A DNA stretch of 64,000 bases from Tetrapyrgos nigripes. Taxonomy: Eukaryota; Basidiomycota; Agaricomycetes; Agaricales; Campanellaceae. Shown piece by piece: positions 43,232 through 54,547 of the stretch. A program made the position numbers and the translations under genes. Below the pieces are notes generated by a model that did no database searches, had not been told where the DNA came from, and saw only the letters and a program-made list of their open reading frames with translations. Numbering within the stretch: the stretch's first letter is position 1; each line of letters opens with the position of its first letter. Where the stretch lies: positions 310,001-374,000 of the forward strand of contig JAACJM010000040.1 in the NCBI GenBank assembly GCA_013368315.1. The letters are read 5' to 3'.

Positions 43232-46079
43232 CTACACGCCCATATGAATATAAGGGACCCAGCCCCACAGATCTGGTGATTTCGTTTTCCTCAACTTCAA
43301 GTCCTCCTCGATTGCTTTCTGGAGCGCGTTATGTAGCGCTACGCCCATATCCCATTGAACATCGCCACCCCGCGAATGTTTTTGTATCCCTTGACTTGTA
43401 AGTTCGTCGTAGAAACAACGAGAAGCCAAAACCGTGAAGTTATCTTGGATGGTCCACAATGTAGCGACCACTCGCAAGGAACCAACAAATTGCATTCCAG
43501 CTGCAAGATGCAGAGCTTGGTCCGGTAGGAGATCAATTCCAGTAGCGGTTTCACAGGCGGATAGAAAGGCGAATTCGAGATTTGACTGGGACTGACGGGA
43601 ATTCCAATGATTGAGGAGATCGAGTAAAGTTAGTGGCTTGTCATGAAGTAGGAGACCACTGAGTATAGGATTGATTCGCCCCTGCTTTCCATGGCACGAG
43701 AAATGCACGAAATCGTTGAGTTCCCGAAGAACAGTATCAACCGTGCTCTCGCTGTCCATCAGACACTTTCCAAGACGGAGTGATGAATCCTTCCGTGACG
43801 CGTCGGCAAATATGCCTTTTATTTTCTCGATCTCTTGGGGCACGCCCTCAAGCGATTTCATTTTTGGGTCGTATGAAGGCTCTTCCTTTTTACCGACGAC
43901 TAATAGTCGAGAAAGCTTCGGCTCCGAACAAACAGCTCTCGATCTAGAGTCTAGAAGTTGTCCTAAGCTGGCCGTATAGGAGCTAATGACCCTTTGAGGC
44001 ACCGTTTGCCCAACGACAGGTTGGTTACTGGGTCGGAAGCCTTTGTATTTCCCCGCCGCATGTATCGGTAGAAATGATAGGTTTCCGGTGGGGCACCACC
44101 AAATATGCTCCTTCGGAGTGGGCTTAAGCACGCCCAGAACGGGCTCACAAACTTTACTCCATAATGGGCCCAGTACTCTGTCGCGGAGAACCCAGTCTTG
44201 TCTATCCATCTGCTTCTTCGCGACCTCTGCGTTGAGTTGCTTGAGCATCACTGTAACCTCCTCTTTGGTGATTTTCAGAGGGATTCTTTGGACGGGCCCG
44301 TTCGCGCGCACAATGAGCGCATCGGCATGAAAGCTCCCCACAATCAGGATGACAACCGGTCCGGCGGAGGCAGCTTCTTTGAGTACTGAGAAAGGGCGTC
44401 GTCTCAAGAAGTTCTCGAATCCTTTGACTTTCCGTACATCCTGGACGCAACGGTCCCATTCTTTGATCAGCTCCCGATAGTCTTCCTCTTCCTTTTGCAA
44501 CTTGTGCAAGTCAACGTTGGGAGCAATACTAAGTTTATCGCCAGACACAACAATCCCGGACAACTGCCTCTTAAGGGACGGCTCTTCAAGGCTCTTAGCC
44601 AGATTAGAGAGTTTATCGGCAAGGTCCGAGTCCGTTTCCCGCAGTTTAGCTGTGTCTGAACGAAATCTTGAAAGCGCTCTCCAAAAAAGTGAGCGAACAT
44701 ATTCCGAGATCTCAATCGCCTCCTCGAAGTGTTCCTGCGAATCCTGCTGGATAGCGCAAGAGGTGGCGTCGCTGCTCAACCGTCTGAGTCTCTTGGCTGA
44801 CCCCACTCTTGTCTGACCAGCTATACCGTTCCACCCAATGAGAGGTACAAGTTCAATGGCAATCGAATATCCTTTCGAAGCTTCTGAGAAACGTCCCCGC
44901 CTGTGCTCAAAGCGAGCCCAGCGCAATGCAGCTTCGACCCGAAGGCTGGGATCAGCATCCTTCAGTTTGCCAGTAGCCAGCTCTTGAAGCAAGCTGATAC
45001 CCAGATCTATATTGCTTGTACCAGCCCGAACGTCTGCAAGTGGACCAATCGAATTGGGGGGTGTATACGTGAGGACCTTTGCGAGATTCAACCGAAACAA
45101 TTGTGAATTGGGAGTGGGTTTCGGGGAGTCGATACCAGCGGCACTCATCAAGTTCTGGACTGCATCTTTCCAATAGACCTCCCAATTGGTCACGTCTCCC
45201 TGAGAGCATGCATGTTGTAAACGCTTGAAAGAAGTCGATCCTAGCCGATCCTTGGTCTTTGCGATGAACGGAACCAGCTCCGGATCTACGAACTTCAATG
45301 CTTCCAAATAGCACTGAATTGCCTTATCTAAATCATCCGCGACGGCGAGCCCAGGCGCCTCGAAGCGTAGTCCGTACAAACGTCCGAGACTCGTCAAGTA
45401 AGCGCTGGTCTTCTGATGATTGGAGCGTTTGGCCTCAGTCACTGTAACTTGTCCGACATCGATGGCGCGATTGATATCTTCCCTAGTTTTGTGGACTAGA
45501 TATCGGGCAGCTAAAGCATCTGCTAAGGAGCTGTACCCCTCGCATGAATCCAGCTCTTTTTTGAATACCGAGACCTCAAAAATCTCGATAGCAAGCAAGA
45601 GATGTTCTAGCTGTCCTGTGACTTCGAAACGCCAGGCAAGCAGCTTCCCGATGTCAAACAAGGTCCGAGGGCGCTCTTCTTTTGGAAGGGGATCAGACAC
45701 TAGAGCCTTGCTAAAACCCAGAATGGCAGAGTTGATTTGGTAAAGAAATTCGTGTTTATCGTAGATGGCTGCAAAAACATAGCCGTTGTCTGCTGCCTCT
45801 GGAAGAGGATCAGGCATGCGAGTCATAAAATCCTCGTGGAGCCAGATAGCATGGCGTATATCCTCCGTTGTCCAATCATCATCTAATGTCGCTTGCCATT
45901 CACCGCTGGCTAATGCAGAGATCTGGCGGTCATTTAGCCCTCAGTTACCAAAACAAACGTTAATCATGAGGACGTACAGCAGACTCTATCGATTCTTCTC
46001 GCTCCCGGAGGCTCTTGGATGCATCGTCTATTTCACTTCTTCCTGTCGTGGGTTGATCACCGACGTTTGGTGAGGGCAT
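43232..46079 (-). CDS. Helical-repeat (TPR-like) protein with C-terminal CHAT protease domain
   Basis: Two exons on the minus strand, 46079-45978 and 45922-43232, joined in phase, about 930 residues. The first exon starts MPSPNVGDQPTTGRSEIDD. Residues from about 60 to 450 are helical with TPR-like units (LFDIGKLLAWRFEVTGQLEH, YLTSLGRLYGLRFEA, ALRWARFEHRRGRFSEASKG). The C-terminal CHAT domain has IWWCPTGNLSFLPIHAAGKY, catalytic His in FVHFSCHGKQGRINP and catalytic Cys in EFAFLSACETATG, then LHLAAGMQFVGSLRVVATLW. Both catalytic residues are kept. CHAT domains are caspase/separase-like peptidases. In bacteria TPR-CHAT (Craspase) acts in RNA-guided defence; fungal copies are mostly uncharacterised. 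A sensor-protease role is inferred. Confidence 0.85.
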
Positions 46080-46468
46080 CTAACAAATGGGTCGGTCTCC
46101 GTCACTACGCCGGATGCAAGACTGAGGGACGTACAGTGAACGCAGATTCGTCGAAGTTCCTTATACGATGTCCCGAATTATTATTGGATCTAGGCTGCCA
46201 CCTATAGATATTGATGTAGATGTTAGATCAACCTCTCTAGGTAGATCGGCTAGCCTGCGTACCTCAGAAACGATACTGTTGTGAGTTCGAGGCGTTCGAG
46301 GAGTTCCAAGGGGATGGCAAAATTTAGCCGTGCAATATAGGGATGGTTGGTTGTTCGGTCCGAGGGCCTCTTAAAAATTGTTTCTATGTATATAGAAAAT
46401 TTTACAAGTATTTCGGCTGTATAAGGACTCGGTTATTTTCTGGCTCTCAAACGGGTCAAACAGACAAC
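46080..46468. other. Intergenic region
   Basis: About 390 bp upstream of the CHAT gene. It probably holds its promoter and the left edge of the repeat-derived block. Confidence 0.4.
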
Positions 46469-46944
46469 ATGTCGAAGAAGTTGAAGAAGTCAACCGTCCC
46501 GCCAGTATCCCATTTCAATGCATATACATAGAGAACTGTCATTCATTCATTTTAGGAGCTCGAAGACCTGATCATTGAAAATGGAAAAGTCACTTGTCCT
46601 GATTGCAGGAAAGAAATCTCTGTTGGCACGGCTGGCATCAACAACTTTACCAATAGACATTGGCGGAGCTCAACATGTCAGAAAGACAAGGAAAAACGAG
46701 AGCGGGCGGAAAGGCATGGTAAGCAAGCCTGTTTGACATGTTCTCAAAGAGAAAGAAGGATGTACAGCTGGTATCTAACCCCATCCCCACTGTCTCAATG
46801 TCGAACTTGGATCCACTCCCTGAAGCTTCAGCTCGTCTGCCGCAGGTCTTGTATCAATGCCCCGTTGACCCAACTACCGAGAATAGCATTTTGGAGCGCT
46901 TCCGTATCAGGACCCCTGATTATAGGTGGGAATGTATTATCCAG

Positions 46945-47039
46945 GTTCGTATAAAATGGTCTAAACGGCCAGATCCTCTTATGCAAAGTTCGTATAAAAC
47001 CGCCCGCCGCAGGCGAAGCCCTAGGCAAGTTCGTATAAA
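46945..47039 (+). repeat. Three GTTCGTATAAA direct repeats
   Basis: GTTCGTATAAA occurs at 46945-46955, 46988-46998 and 47029-47039, with spacings of 43 and 41 bp. The segment interrupts the frames around it and may be a small insert or a terminal part of an element. Confidence 0.75.
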
Positions 47040-48891
47040 CTGAGGCTCCGAAGGGCTTCAACCATGGTCCTGACACGACACCAAAGGGCACTGACCATGG
47101 CAAACTGCTACGATATCATTCTCCACCATGTCATTCCACCACAAGAAGTTCTCGACCTCTTGACTGAAACTTTCCCGCAAAAATGGCTCGACGGCGACGC
47201 GAAATCAATTGCAGATCCACGATACAACCATGGACGTGACTTGATGCCTGTGAAGGTGTTGCACCTGTGGAAAGAAGTTGCTAGAGCAGTGAGGATACAG
47301 AAAGAGTGGAGGGAGGCCTATCAGACTGTAGAGAACGCAGTGCAATCACCAGAGGTGTCGAGATATTACTTGTCAGCCGCTGCAGTTTTTGGTCAGCGTG
47401 GTTGGGACGAGGGCATAACCATTGACGAGACATTTACCACATATACATTCTCGCATTCTCGAAACTACTGCGACCCGTCATGATTGGATGTGATACTACC
47501 CAAGCCATGAACTTTGTCTTGAGGCAGCGCGCGGCTGCAGGCAGATCCAGACCTTCGCCAGAAGCACCACCTTGCCCTATCACGGTTTTCCCTAGTTCTT
47601 GAAGCAGCACGGCGAGAGAATAAGGGAGGACTGCCTCAGAGTCTTCAAGATATCGAGGCTGTCGTCAAGAAGAACCCAACCATCAAAGTCTGATTTCCTG
47701 TGCTGCAAAACTTCCATGAAACGGCGGTGTGCATGTGCATAGACTTCGCTAAACGGACTATTACATATGGTGAGTATGAAGGTCTAAAACATATCTCAAT
47801 GCTGACATACCTTGATAAGTGACAGTCTAAACGGTGCTGGGCCTAAGACTGTGCTTGCAGATGCTCAGGCACTGGGTGCGGAAAAGTTTTAAGGATCCTT
47901 TTGAGGAGTCGGGAAACAAATTAGAGCATGGTACACAGGAGGATTACATTTCGTGCATGCCGGCGACAATGAATACCATCGCTCATGGTATTTTTGGAGC
48001 TGTGCTCTGGACACACAAGGAATGGTAGCTGCACCGCATTCGGTGGTTTACGCTATTGACAGACGAAACCAGAAAGGTCAGTACTTTCGTTGCGTATTGT
48101 AAGACAGAGTGACTCACCATCCAACAGACAACCAGTCATAGCGCAGACATGAACCCACCACTGTCTGACCAGCCAATGGTTCTCCCTTCTCTCAAAAACC
48201 TTCTCAACGAATCAGACGATTGCGAGTACGAATACAAACAATGACACTGAACTCACTGCCTTGATGGATGCGACCTTTTGGCGAACATCATACAACGATG
48301 CATTGGCCACGGGTATGGATATAGACTTCATTCCAGACTTGGAAGATGCCGCCATGGATGTTGACGAGTCTGCGCCAGCCATCGCATCTTCGTCTCAAAC
48401 CAGACCTGAAGTCACTGCCACAGAAACGGAGGATTCAGTTGGCTAAACCGAAGAAGATGTTGAAGGGAAGTTGCGGGATGCTTTTTCCGGACGGAGATAC
48501 CTCAGGCTCCTCCAAGACATCAAAAAGAAAACCTGCAAAATCACAGAAAGTGTCAGCGTCAAAGAAAACGAAGAAGAACGATGGCTCTGCATCTTCATCG
48601 AAACATACACCTCAGGTCAATCAGAACGCCTCTTCCCCGTATTCCCTGCATCTTCTATCGCTACTGCAGATTTACCAAGTTCACCTGCAACCCCTAAACC
48701 TTTTTCCGCCCCTGCACTTGTGACATCCAAGACCAAGGGAGACAAACCGAAGAAATCGACAAATTCGGAGCGTACTGCGAGGGAGGATGCAAAGAATGGC
48801 CAGCTAGATCCAGGGAAGAGGGCAGGGTTTAAGGAGAGGATTTTGAAGATAGACCCAGATGCGAGGTTCCACCCAACTGACGTCCATAGGG

Positions 48892-48926
48892 GTTCTAACT
48901 GCGAGATACTTCTCGCAGTTAGGAAC
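48892..48926. repeat. Hairpin-forming inverted repeat
   Basis: GTTCTAACTGCGAG (48892-48905) faces CTCGCAGTTAGGAAC (48912-48926) across a 6-base loop, complementary except for one extra base. It lies inside the decayed repeat-family sequence. Confidence 0.75.
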
Positions 48927-49559
48927 ACCAGACGGCAGACACATCTCAGTTTACGGCGCATCGAAAAATGGTGTCTGGTACGGAAACGTACCATAGCAAC
49001 TTCACAAACCCCCAAGCTGTCTTCGCCGTATTGGAAGGAAAGATGGAATCTACGTCCATGCTGCAAACGGTAAACCACGACCTCGGCCATGTCCCGGTCT
49101 CACCGAGAAACAACACGAACGCATTCCAAATTACTTACGGCGCTCTGCTGCATCTGGCGGTGGTGGTCGCTCTATCACTCTTATTGGGCAGGACCTCTTT
49201 CAGCGTGCATATCGAAAACTTTCATCATCTCAACGCGCTGAAGTCTTCACTGCTCAGATCCATGAGCATAGATGGCGGAACGACCATCAGCGACTTCGTA
49301 TTTTCTCAGCCAAGTGCTCTAAGAGTTCCCCAAAATCCGATGTTCAAGGCAGTCCTCTGCCTTGCTCTGACTGCAGGTCACTTCTTCGCCTCAAAGAGTT
49401 CAAAATGATGCTGAGAATTGAAATGCCGACCGACAAGAACTACAAGTACGTCAATCTCCAATGGCGGAACGAGAAGCTGGGCGAGCATTACGCAAAAGTA
49501 GCTGGCCTCAACTCTCTTTTGGAATCAGCAGTGAGTTCTCTTGTACAATCTCCTCGTCA

Positions 49560-50302
49560 GTCAAGCCCTAATATTACTTTTCTACAGAATACCAGGGAGG
49601 GCTCAGTGTATCTCAACTTTGCGCAGATGTCTTTGATGTCACGCATGACGGAATGGATGATATATAGCACCTGGGCACCCTACGATCGCTCCACCCTTTC
49701 CGACAACCCTCAAGGACCGACATCGCATTTTATTAACCATGATATGGGCTGGGAGGACGGCCGCACAGATGGAAAAGGAAGTGGAGGAGGAAGTGTCATG
49801 AAGCTAATCGGAACCTTGATGGTTGGCACTAGAGCTCTGGCCGCCGCTGATCATGCCCTCGCAGGATTTGCGCTATTAAATGAAGGCAACAACCCATCAA
49901 CTTCAACGTCAGTTCTGTACCAAAATGGGGAGGGGAAGTTGGAGCCTCATATATCCTCAATTCTTTAGCTTATACGGGCTGGGCAGCTCAAAGCCAGCCT
50001 GCGTTGCTTATTCGCAGTACGGGTGGCAAACTCGCTATATGCTACGCTCCTCTGTATGCTCTCGGCCTCCTTCCTCTCGTTCTCGCCACCATCTTGGTCG
50101 ACATATGGGTTCCATTCTTACTTGTAACCTCGAAATTCGTTGGGCTGAAGAATCTCGAGTATCTGTACGGTGGCATGACGCCGCTATGAGCCGTTGTTTC
50201 ACCTCATGCTACTGCAGAGGATACTATTCTGGAATGGAAGAATCATCCAAAGCCGCATTTGCAGGTACTCATCCAAGGTCAACCGCTACTAGCCGACGAT
50301 GA
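49560..50302 (+). pseudogene. Fragment of a membrane-protein gene in broken frames
   Basis: Follows a plausible 3' splice site at about 49587. One frame (to 49968) reads MTEWMIYSTWAPYDRST and GSVMKLIGTLMVGTRALAAA. After its stop, another frame (about 49960-50190) reads YTGWAAQSQPALLIRSTGGK and then a helix, LYALGLLPLVLATILVDIWV. Together they look like the end of a multi-pass membrane protein with a frame break near 49968. It seems fused or adjoined to the repeat-derived sequence upstream. Not an intact gene as read. Confidence 0.4.
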
Positions 50303-50443
50303 GACCGCGTCGAGGTACATCCATTCTGGGAGTTTAATTGCAAAGTACTGATTGGACCCTCCGAGTCGCCATGTAATATACCCCTCTGTACATATCGAAT
50401 GTGTAAATACTAGCTAGTTTACGTTCATTAATGCATTAATATT

Positions 50444-51840
50444 CCCAGTGAAAAGTCAATGGGCCCAGAGCGAACCCCAGCGAATGTTCAAAAGACGCTC
50501 AGTCTGATTCGCCTGTGTTCGCTCTCGTTACAAAATTGTGCACCGCTCATTATCTGTATTGAGTCAAACTGAGTCCGAGCGAGCATTTTTTGGAAGATTT
50601 TGAGTATATTCGCTCTCATTCGCTCTCGTCCGTTTGGTTTGAATAGGGTGCACTAATTGATGCGCTCGCTCTGGTTCTCTCTGGCTCACTCTGGTTCTGA
50701 TCCAATTAATGTACACGTTCGTTCTGATTCACTCTGATTCTACTTAATATTACATTGTATAATGGCTCTCATTCTCGTTCCCTGCTTTCTCTATACACTC
50801 CTTGTGGTTGTAAAATGAAAAATTGAACTTGCATACAAATCTAGACTTAGAAACGGCACCAGTTAGTGAACGAAGTGAAGGAAATTTGCAGGGAACTCAC
50901 AATGACTTGGAAATGCCTGAAGAGGAAAGTAGGATTCAGTACAAGTCCACGAAGAGGTACCTAAAAATTCGACGTGGACAATTGCAAAGTGGAAAATAGC
51001 TGCACAAGAAGTCCATCAGTACTGCAACGATACGGTGGCGCATACAAGACGCACCGGGAGCCCAGATATCCATACAAATTCGCCTAATGCAAAAGGCGGG
51101 TTAGAGAAAGAAGGTAACGCGACACGGAAGACTCACTGAACGATGAGAAAACGCCTTTGCAGATCACGACGACGTTGGCCAGGGAGTTAGCGGGCAGCGT
51201 ACAGGAATGTGTCCGAGACGTACCCAGAATACAAATACCCACTAGCACACACCTGATGGAAAAGGCGGGTTAGAGAAAGATGGTAGCGCGACCAACGGAG
51301 GACTCACCGGACAACAAAACCCACTTGTACAACCAATTCCATCCATCGTTCACATCAGAGACGCGTAAGGCTTTGAAGGTAACGGCGTTGGCCAGGCGGA
51401 TTGCGCGTCGAACATGAAAGAGAAGAAGTCAACTGGCAATGGTGATGGTAGAAGGAAGAGAAAGGCGCGAAGTCCTTGAATGACGTCGAGTGTTTCTAAG
51501 ATGCTCGGGACCTGCCGAAGTCGTTGACGAAACGAAGCTATGCCTTTGTACAGTGTAGATAACATTGTACTACGCAGTACGTAGGATACATAATGATAAG
51601 TTGGACAAGTAGAGTGAAGTTACCTGGCTAACTTAGCCTAACTTCATAGGAACTAGTTGCTTTGACAACAAAGTAAGGAGAATTAGCCATACTTTAGCAG
51701 TTATCTAGTAGTTATCTAGTGCAATACCTAGCATATGTATAACCTAGTTCGCTCGGACTCTTTCTGACTCTTTTTTCCCCGATCATTTGCGGGTGCACAT
51801 TCGCTCTGGTTCGCTCTAGGGAAACCGACTTTTCACTGGG
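50444..51840. mobile_element. Putative non-autonomous TIR DNA transposon
   Basis: Left end CCCAGTGAAAAGTC at 50444 and right end GACTTTTCACTGGG ending at 51840 are 14-bp perfect inverted repeats, followed inward by similar AGAGCGAAC/GAGCGAATG blocks. The same 9-mer TGCATTAAT is found at 50432-50440 and immediately right at 51841-51849, though three extra bases (ATT) separate it from the left end. Subterminal zones hold many GCTCTGGTTC-like units. The interior has a diverged repeat (GGCGGGTTAGAGAAAGA at about 51096 and 51265) and no transposase. A hAT-like origin is suggested by the CAGTG end and 8-9-bp flank. Confidence 0.75.
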
Positions 51841-51849
51841 TGCATTAAT

Positions 51850-52247
51850 CGATTAATCTTGGAACCTGTAACCATCATTGTATTCGCACTCAGACTCTGA
51901 AAAAGCTTCTAGACATATTTACTCGCATCCCCAAAGCATCCCGCCCCAGGCCCCTGACTAGCCTGACTAGTGGTAGTCACAACTATGTACCTTTCTCCTT
52001 TCCCTTTGTCAGATCCTTTCAATATATATATATACATCGAAGAGAGACTTATTTACTACCAGACAAAAAAGCGAAAATCCGAAACAAAAAAGGTAGGTAT
52101 ACATGCCTATATGCAAAAGAGTACATGCGTATGTACAGACGAGGTTGAAATGACTACCTTGGCTTGCCCAACAGACTATGACTACGAAGCTGGATTACAT
52201 CTTAACGCTCTAAGTAACATTCACCATAGTTATTATATTCGTCCATA
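51850..52247. other. Intergenic region
   Basis: About 400 bp between the TIR element and the Osh4-like gene end. Includes a short AT dinucleotide run near 52023-52034. No gene seen. Confidence 0.5.
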
Positions 52248-54169
52248 TCAGCGGGAAGTAGGAGGCCAATTCTCGTTGAAAGTGTAAAAGTCTTCGGTCG
52301 GAGGGACAATCTTTGCCAATGGGCTGAGACGTTCGACTAGAAGGGGCAAAGAAAGAGTCAAGGGTGGACATAGAAGGAAGAAAAAGACGAAAGCAACTCA
52401 CAAACCGGATCACTGTTAATGTGAGTGAAATGCTTCAGCTGCCACGTCGTGCCTGCAGCAGCCTCATCTCGTCTCCTCTGCCTTTGCTCATTCTATATCA
52501 AAAAGAAACGTTGTCAGACACCCGCGTCATAAGGGCAAAATGAAAGGTAGCAAACTCACCTCGATTTTACTCTTCTCCCTACTCGCCGTCTCAAAATCGC
52601 CATCTCTAATCCCCTTTGCGACCAGACTCCACAGCTTCCTCGTCTCAAACTCACCCATCTCACCACCAGATTCACCTCCCAACGCTGTCACTTCTTCCTT
52701 CTTCCCAGTCACATCATGGAAATCTTTTCCATTCCTCGGACCTCCGATAAACTTGCTTGTCGTGTGCCACAGTCCTTCGATGACATGGTCTTTACCCGAC
52801 ACACCAGGTGCGGGAGTCAAGACGGCTTTGAAAGAGTGGGATTTGCCAGAAAAGTAGCCTTTGCCTTTGTATTCAATGGTGCAGACGTAGCTTTTGCTGA
52901 TGATGTAGGATGTTTCAGCGAGTTCGATGTAGGGTGAGCCGTACCTGTAGAAGGAGGCGAAAAAGAGGATACTCAATAAGGTGTAGTGTCAAAGAACAAG
53001 GTCGGTCACAAACCATAATCCATCGATACGCAACCGCGGCAGAGTAATGACATACTCTTCTGTTTCTCCAGAAGGAGTCTTGACCATCAGAACAGCGTGT
53101 CCAATCTGTTTAACGATGATCGATCCACCTTAAGGTCAAGGACATGAGGCAAAAGTCATGGCGATAGAAGTAGAACCCATACCGCTAAACGATGTCTTCT
53201 GCGCATTATGCCCTACGAGCTTAATACCTTTGCTCTTGTTCTCAATCGCATAAGCAGTTATCGGTGGATGATGGGATACTTGCTCAACCAATAAATCTGT
53301 CTGTCCGCGACCATTCAGATCGGGCCATTTGCCGTAGAAGAGTCTATAATTAGACAAATTATATGTCAGGAGAACTGCTTTTGGAATAGAAACGAGGGGT
53401 ACGTACTCGCCGAGAACGGGATTGAGAGGCCTGTGCGAAAAAATGAATTCAGTATTGGAGTAGGAACGTCATGAAAATGGGGAGCTTCCTACTTTTTCTC
53501 TGAGCCCATGGACTCGTTTCGGGACGTGTATTGGCCTTTGAGGGTGCTCTAAACAAAACGAGATTCCTTGGGTAAGCAAGTGCAGGCAAGAAACTAGAGA
53601 GTCGTCCAGAAATAGGCAGGGTGGGCATAGTGACCGATCGTGCAGGCGTCGATACACGTTCGCCATTGGGAAATAATTGAGAGGGAAACTCACGATAAAC
53701 CATTTTAGCACTGTCAACGCTCTATCTTCAGGATTATGCTGATCGCCTATTGCAGCGAACAGTTCTGGTCGTTCACACCAATATGCTGATCCAACAGACC
53801 ATCGTTGATTGCGGGTTTGGAATTGCAAGATGGTTTAGGAGAGGGAAAAAGTGGGCGACGGTGCGTGAATTGACATAAGATTGAGGGTCGAGTCAGAGAA
53901 TGTTATGCACGTACCAGGGAACTCGGTCAATGATACAGGTGACAAGATGAAAGGCGGGGCCGTCATAGAGGACAGGTCTCCTGAGAAGGATGCAATCCTG
54001 GCCAACGGATGAGTTGATTCCTCCTCAAAACCTCGAGACAATACATACGACTTCAAGAATGATGTCCAGCTGCTGCGCTGGGCAGCTGGTACAGCCTGGA
54101 CAAACTGGTCAGAACGGGATAAAGTCGACTATGAGGATGTATACAGACCTCCCCTGCTTGTTCAGACAT
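52248..54169 (-). CDS. KES1: Oxysterol-binding protein of the Osh4/Kes1 type
   Basis: Minus-strand multi-exon gene; first exons 54169-54149, 54104-54049 and 53997-53915 join as MSEQAGEFVQAVPAAQRSSW and SIASFSGDLSSMTAPPFILS. Later exons give AYWCERPELFAAI, then PLNPVLGELF and the family fingerprint EQVSHHPPITAYAIENKSKG. Further on come LRIDGLWYGSPYIELAET, YVCTIEYKGKGYFSGKSHSF and a C-terminal EKSKIE...NEQRQRRRDEAAAG lysine/arginine helix ending in NENWPP. There is no PH domain, so it is a short Osh4/Kes1-type protein that exchanges sterol and PI4P between membranes. The stop is at 52248-52250. Confidence 0.9.
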
Positions 54170-54547
54170 AATGTTATAGTGGTGGTAAGTGGTAAAGAGG
54201 AGTTGTGTCTACAAACCAACTCCATTCAAATGTATACAGCAGTGATGTAATGCACATTGCACGTTCAGCCACATCGATTTTGATTTTATATGTAGAGCAC
54301 CGCAGATATGTACAATTCAGAAGGGTATGGTACCATCGAGCAATACTGATACTTAGCACACATCGTCAATACATAGAGAACAGGAAAGTCGAAGAGAGGG
54401 ATTTATGTATGATGTAAAGAACGACGAGAGAACACAGTACGTAAAGACTATAATGTATGGTACGAGGGGAAAAACGATAAGAATAAGACAGAGTACACAG
54501 TCAACAAGGCCGAGATTTCAGAGGCCGAATGGATACAGAAAAGTGAT

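Larger units (their letters stand above)
46469..49535 (+). pseudogene. Decayed repeat-family coding sequence (Cys/His finger and GGGG segment)
   Basis: Scattered plus-strand pieces. 46469-46720 encodes MSKKLKKSTVPP and then KVTCPDCRKEISVGTAG and NNFTNRHWRSSTCQKDKE, a C2HC-like finger common in repeated Agaricomycete families. 47064-47483 gives PQEVLDLLTETFPQKWLDGD. 48300-48870 is Lys/Ser-rich. 49060-49531 stays open and reads RPCPGLTEKQHERIPNYLRR, SAASGGGGRSITLIG, IHEHRWRNDHQRLRIFSAK and PCSDCRSLLRL. The pieces fall in different frames with stops between them, so no single intact gene is seen. The set is probably derived from a dispersed repeat or transposon-linked gene family; the exact family is not known to me. 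Confidence 0.45.
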
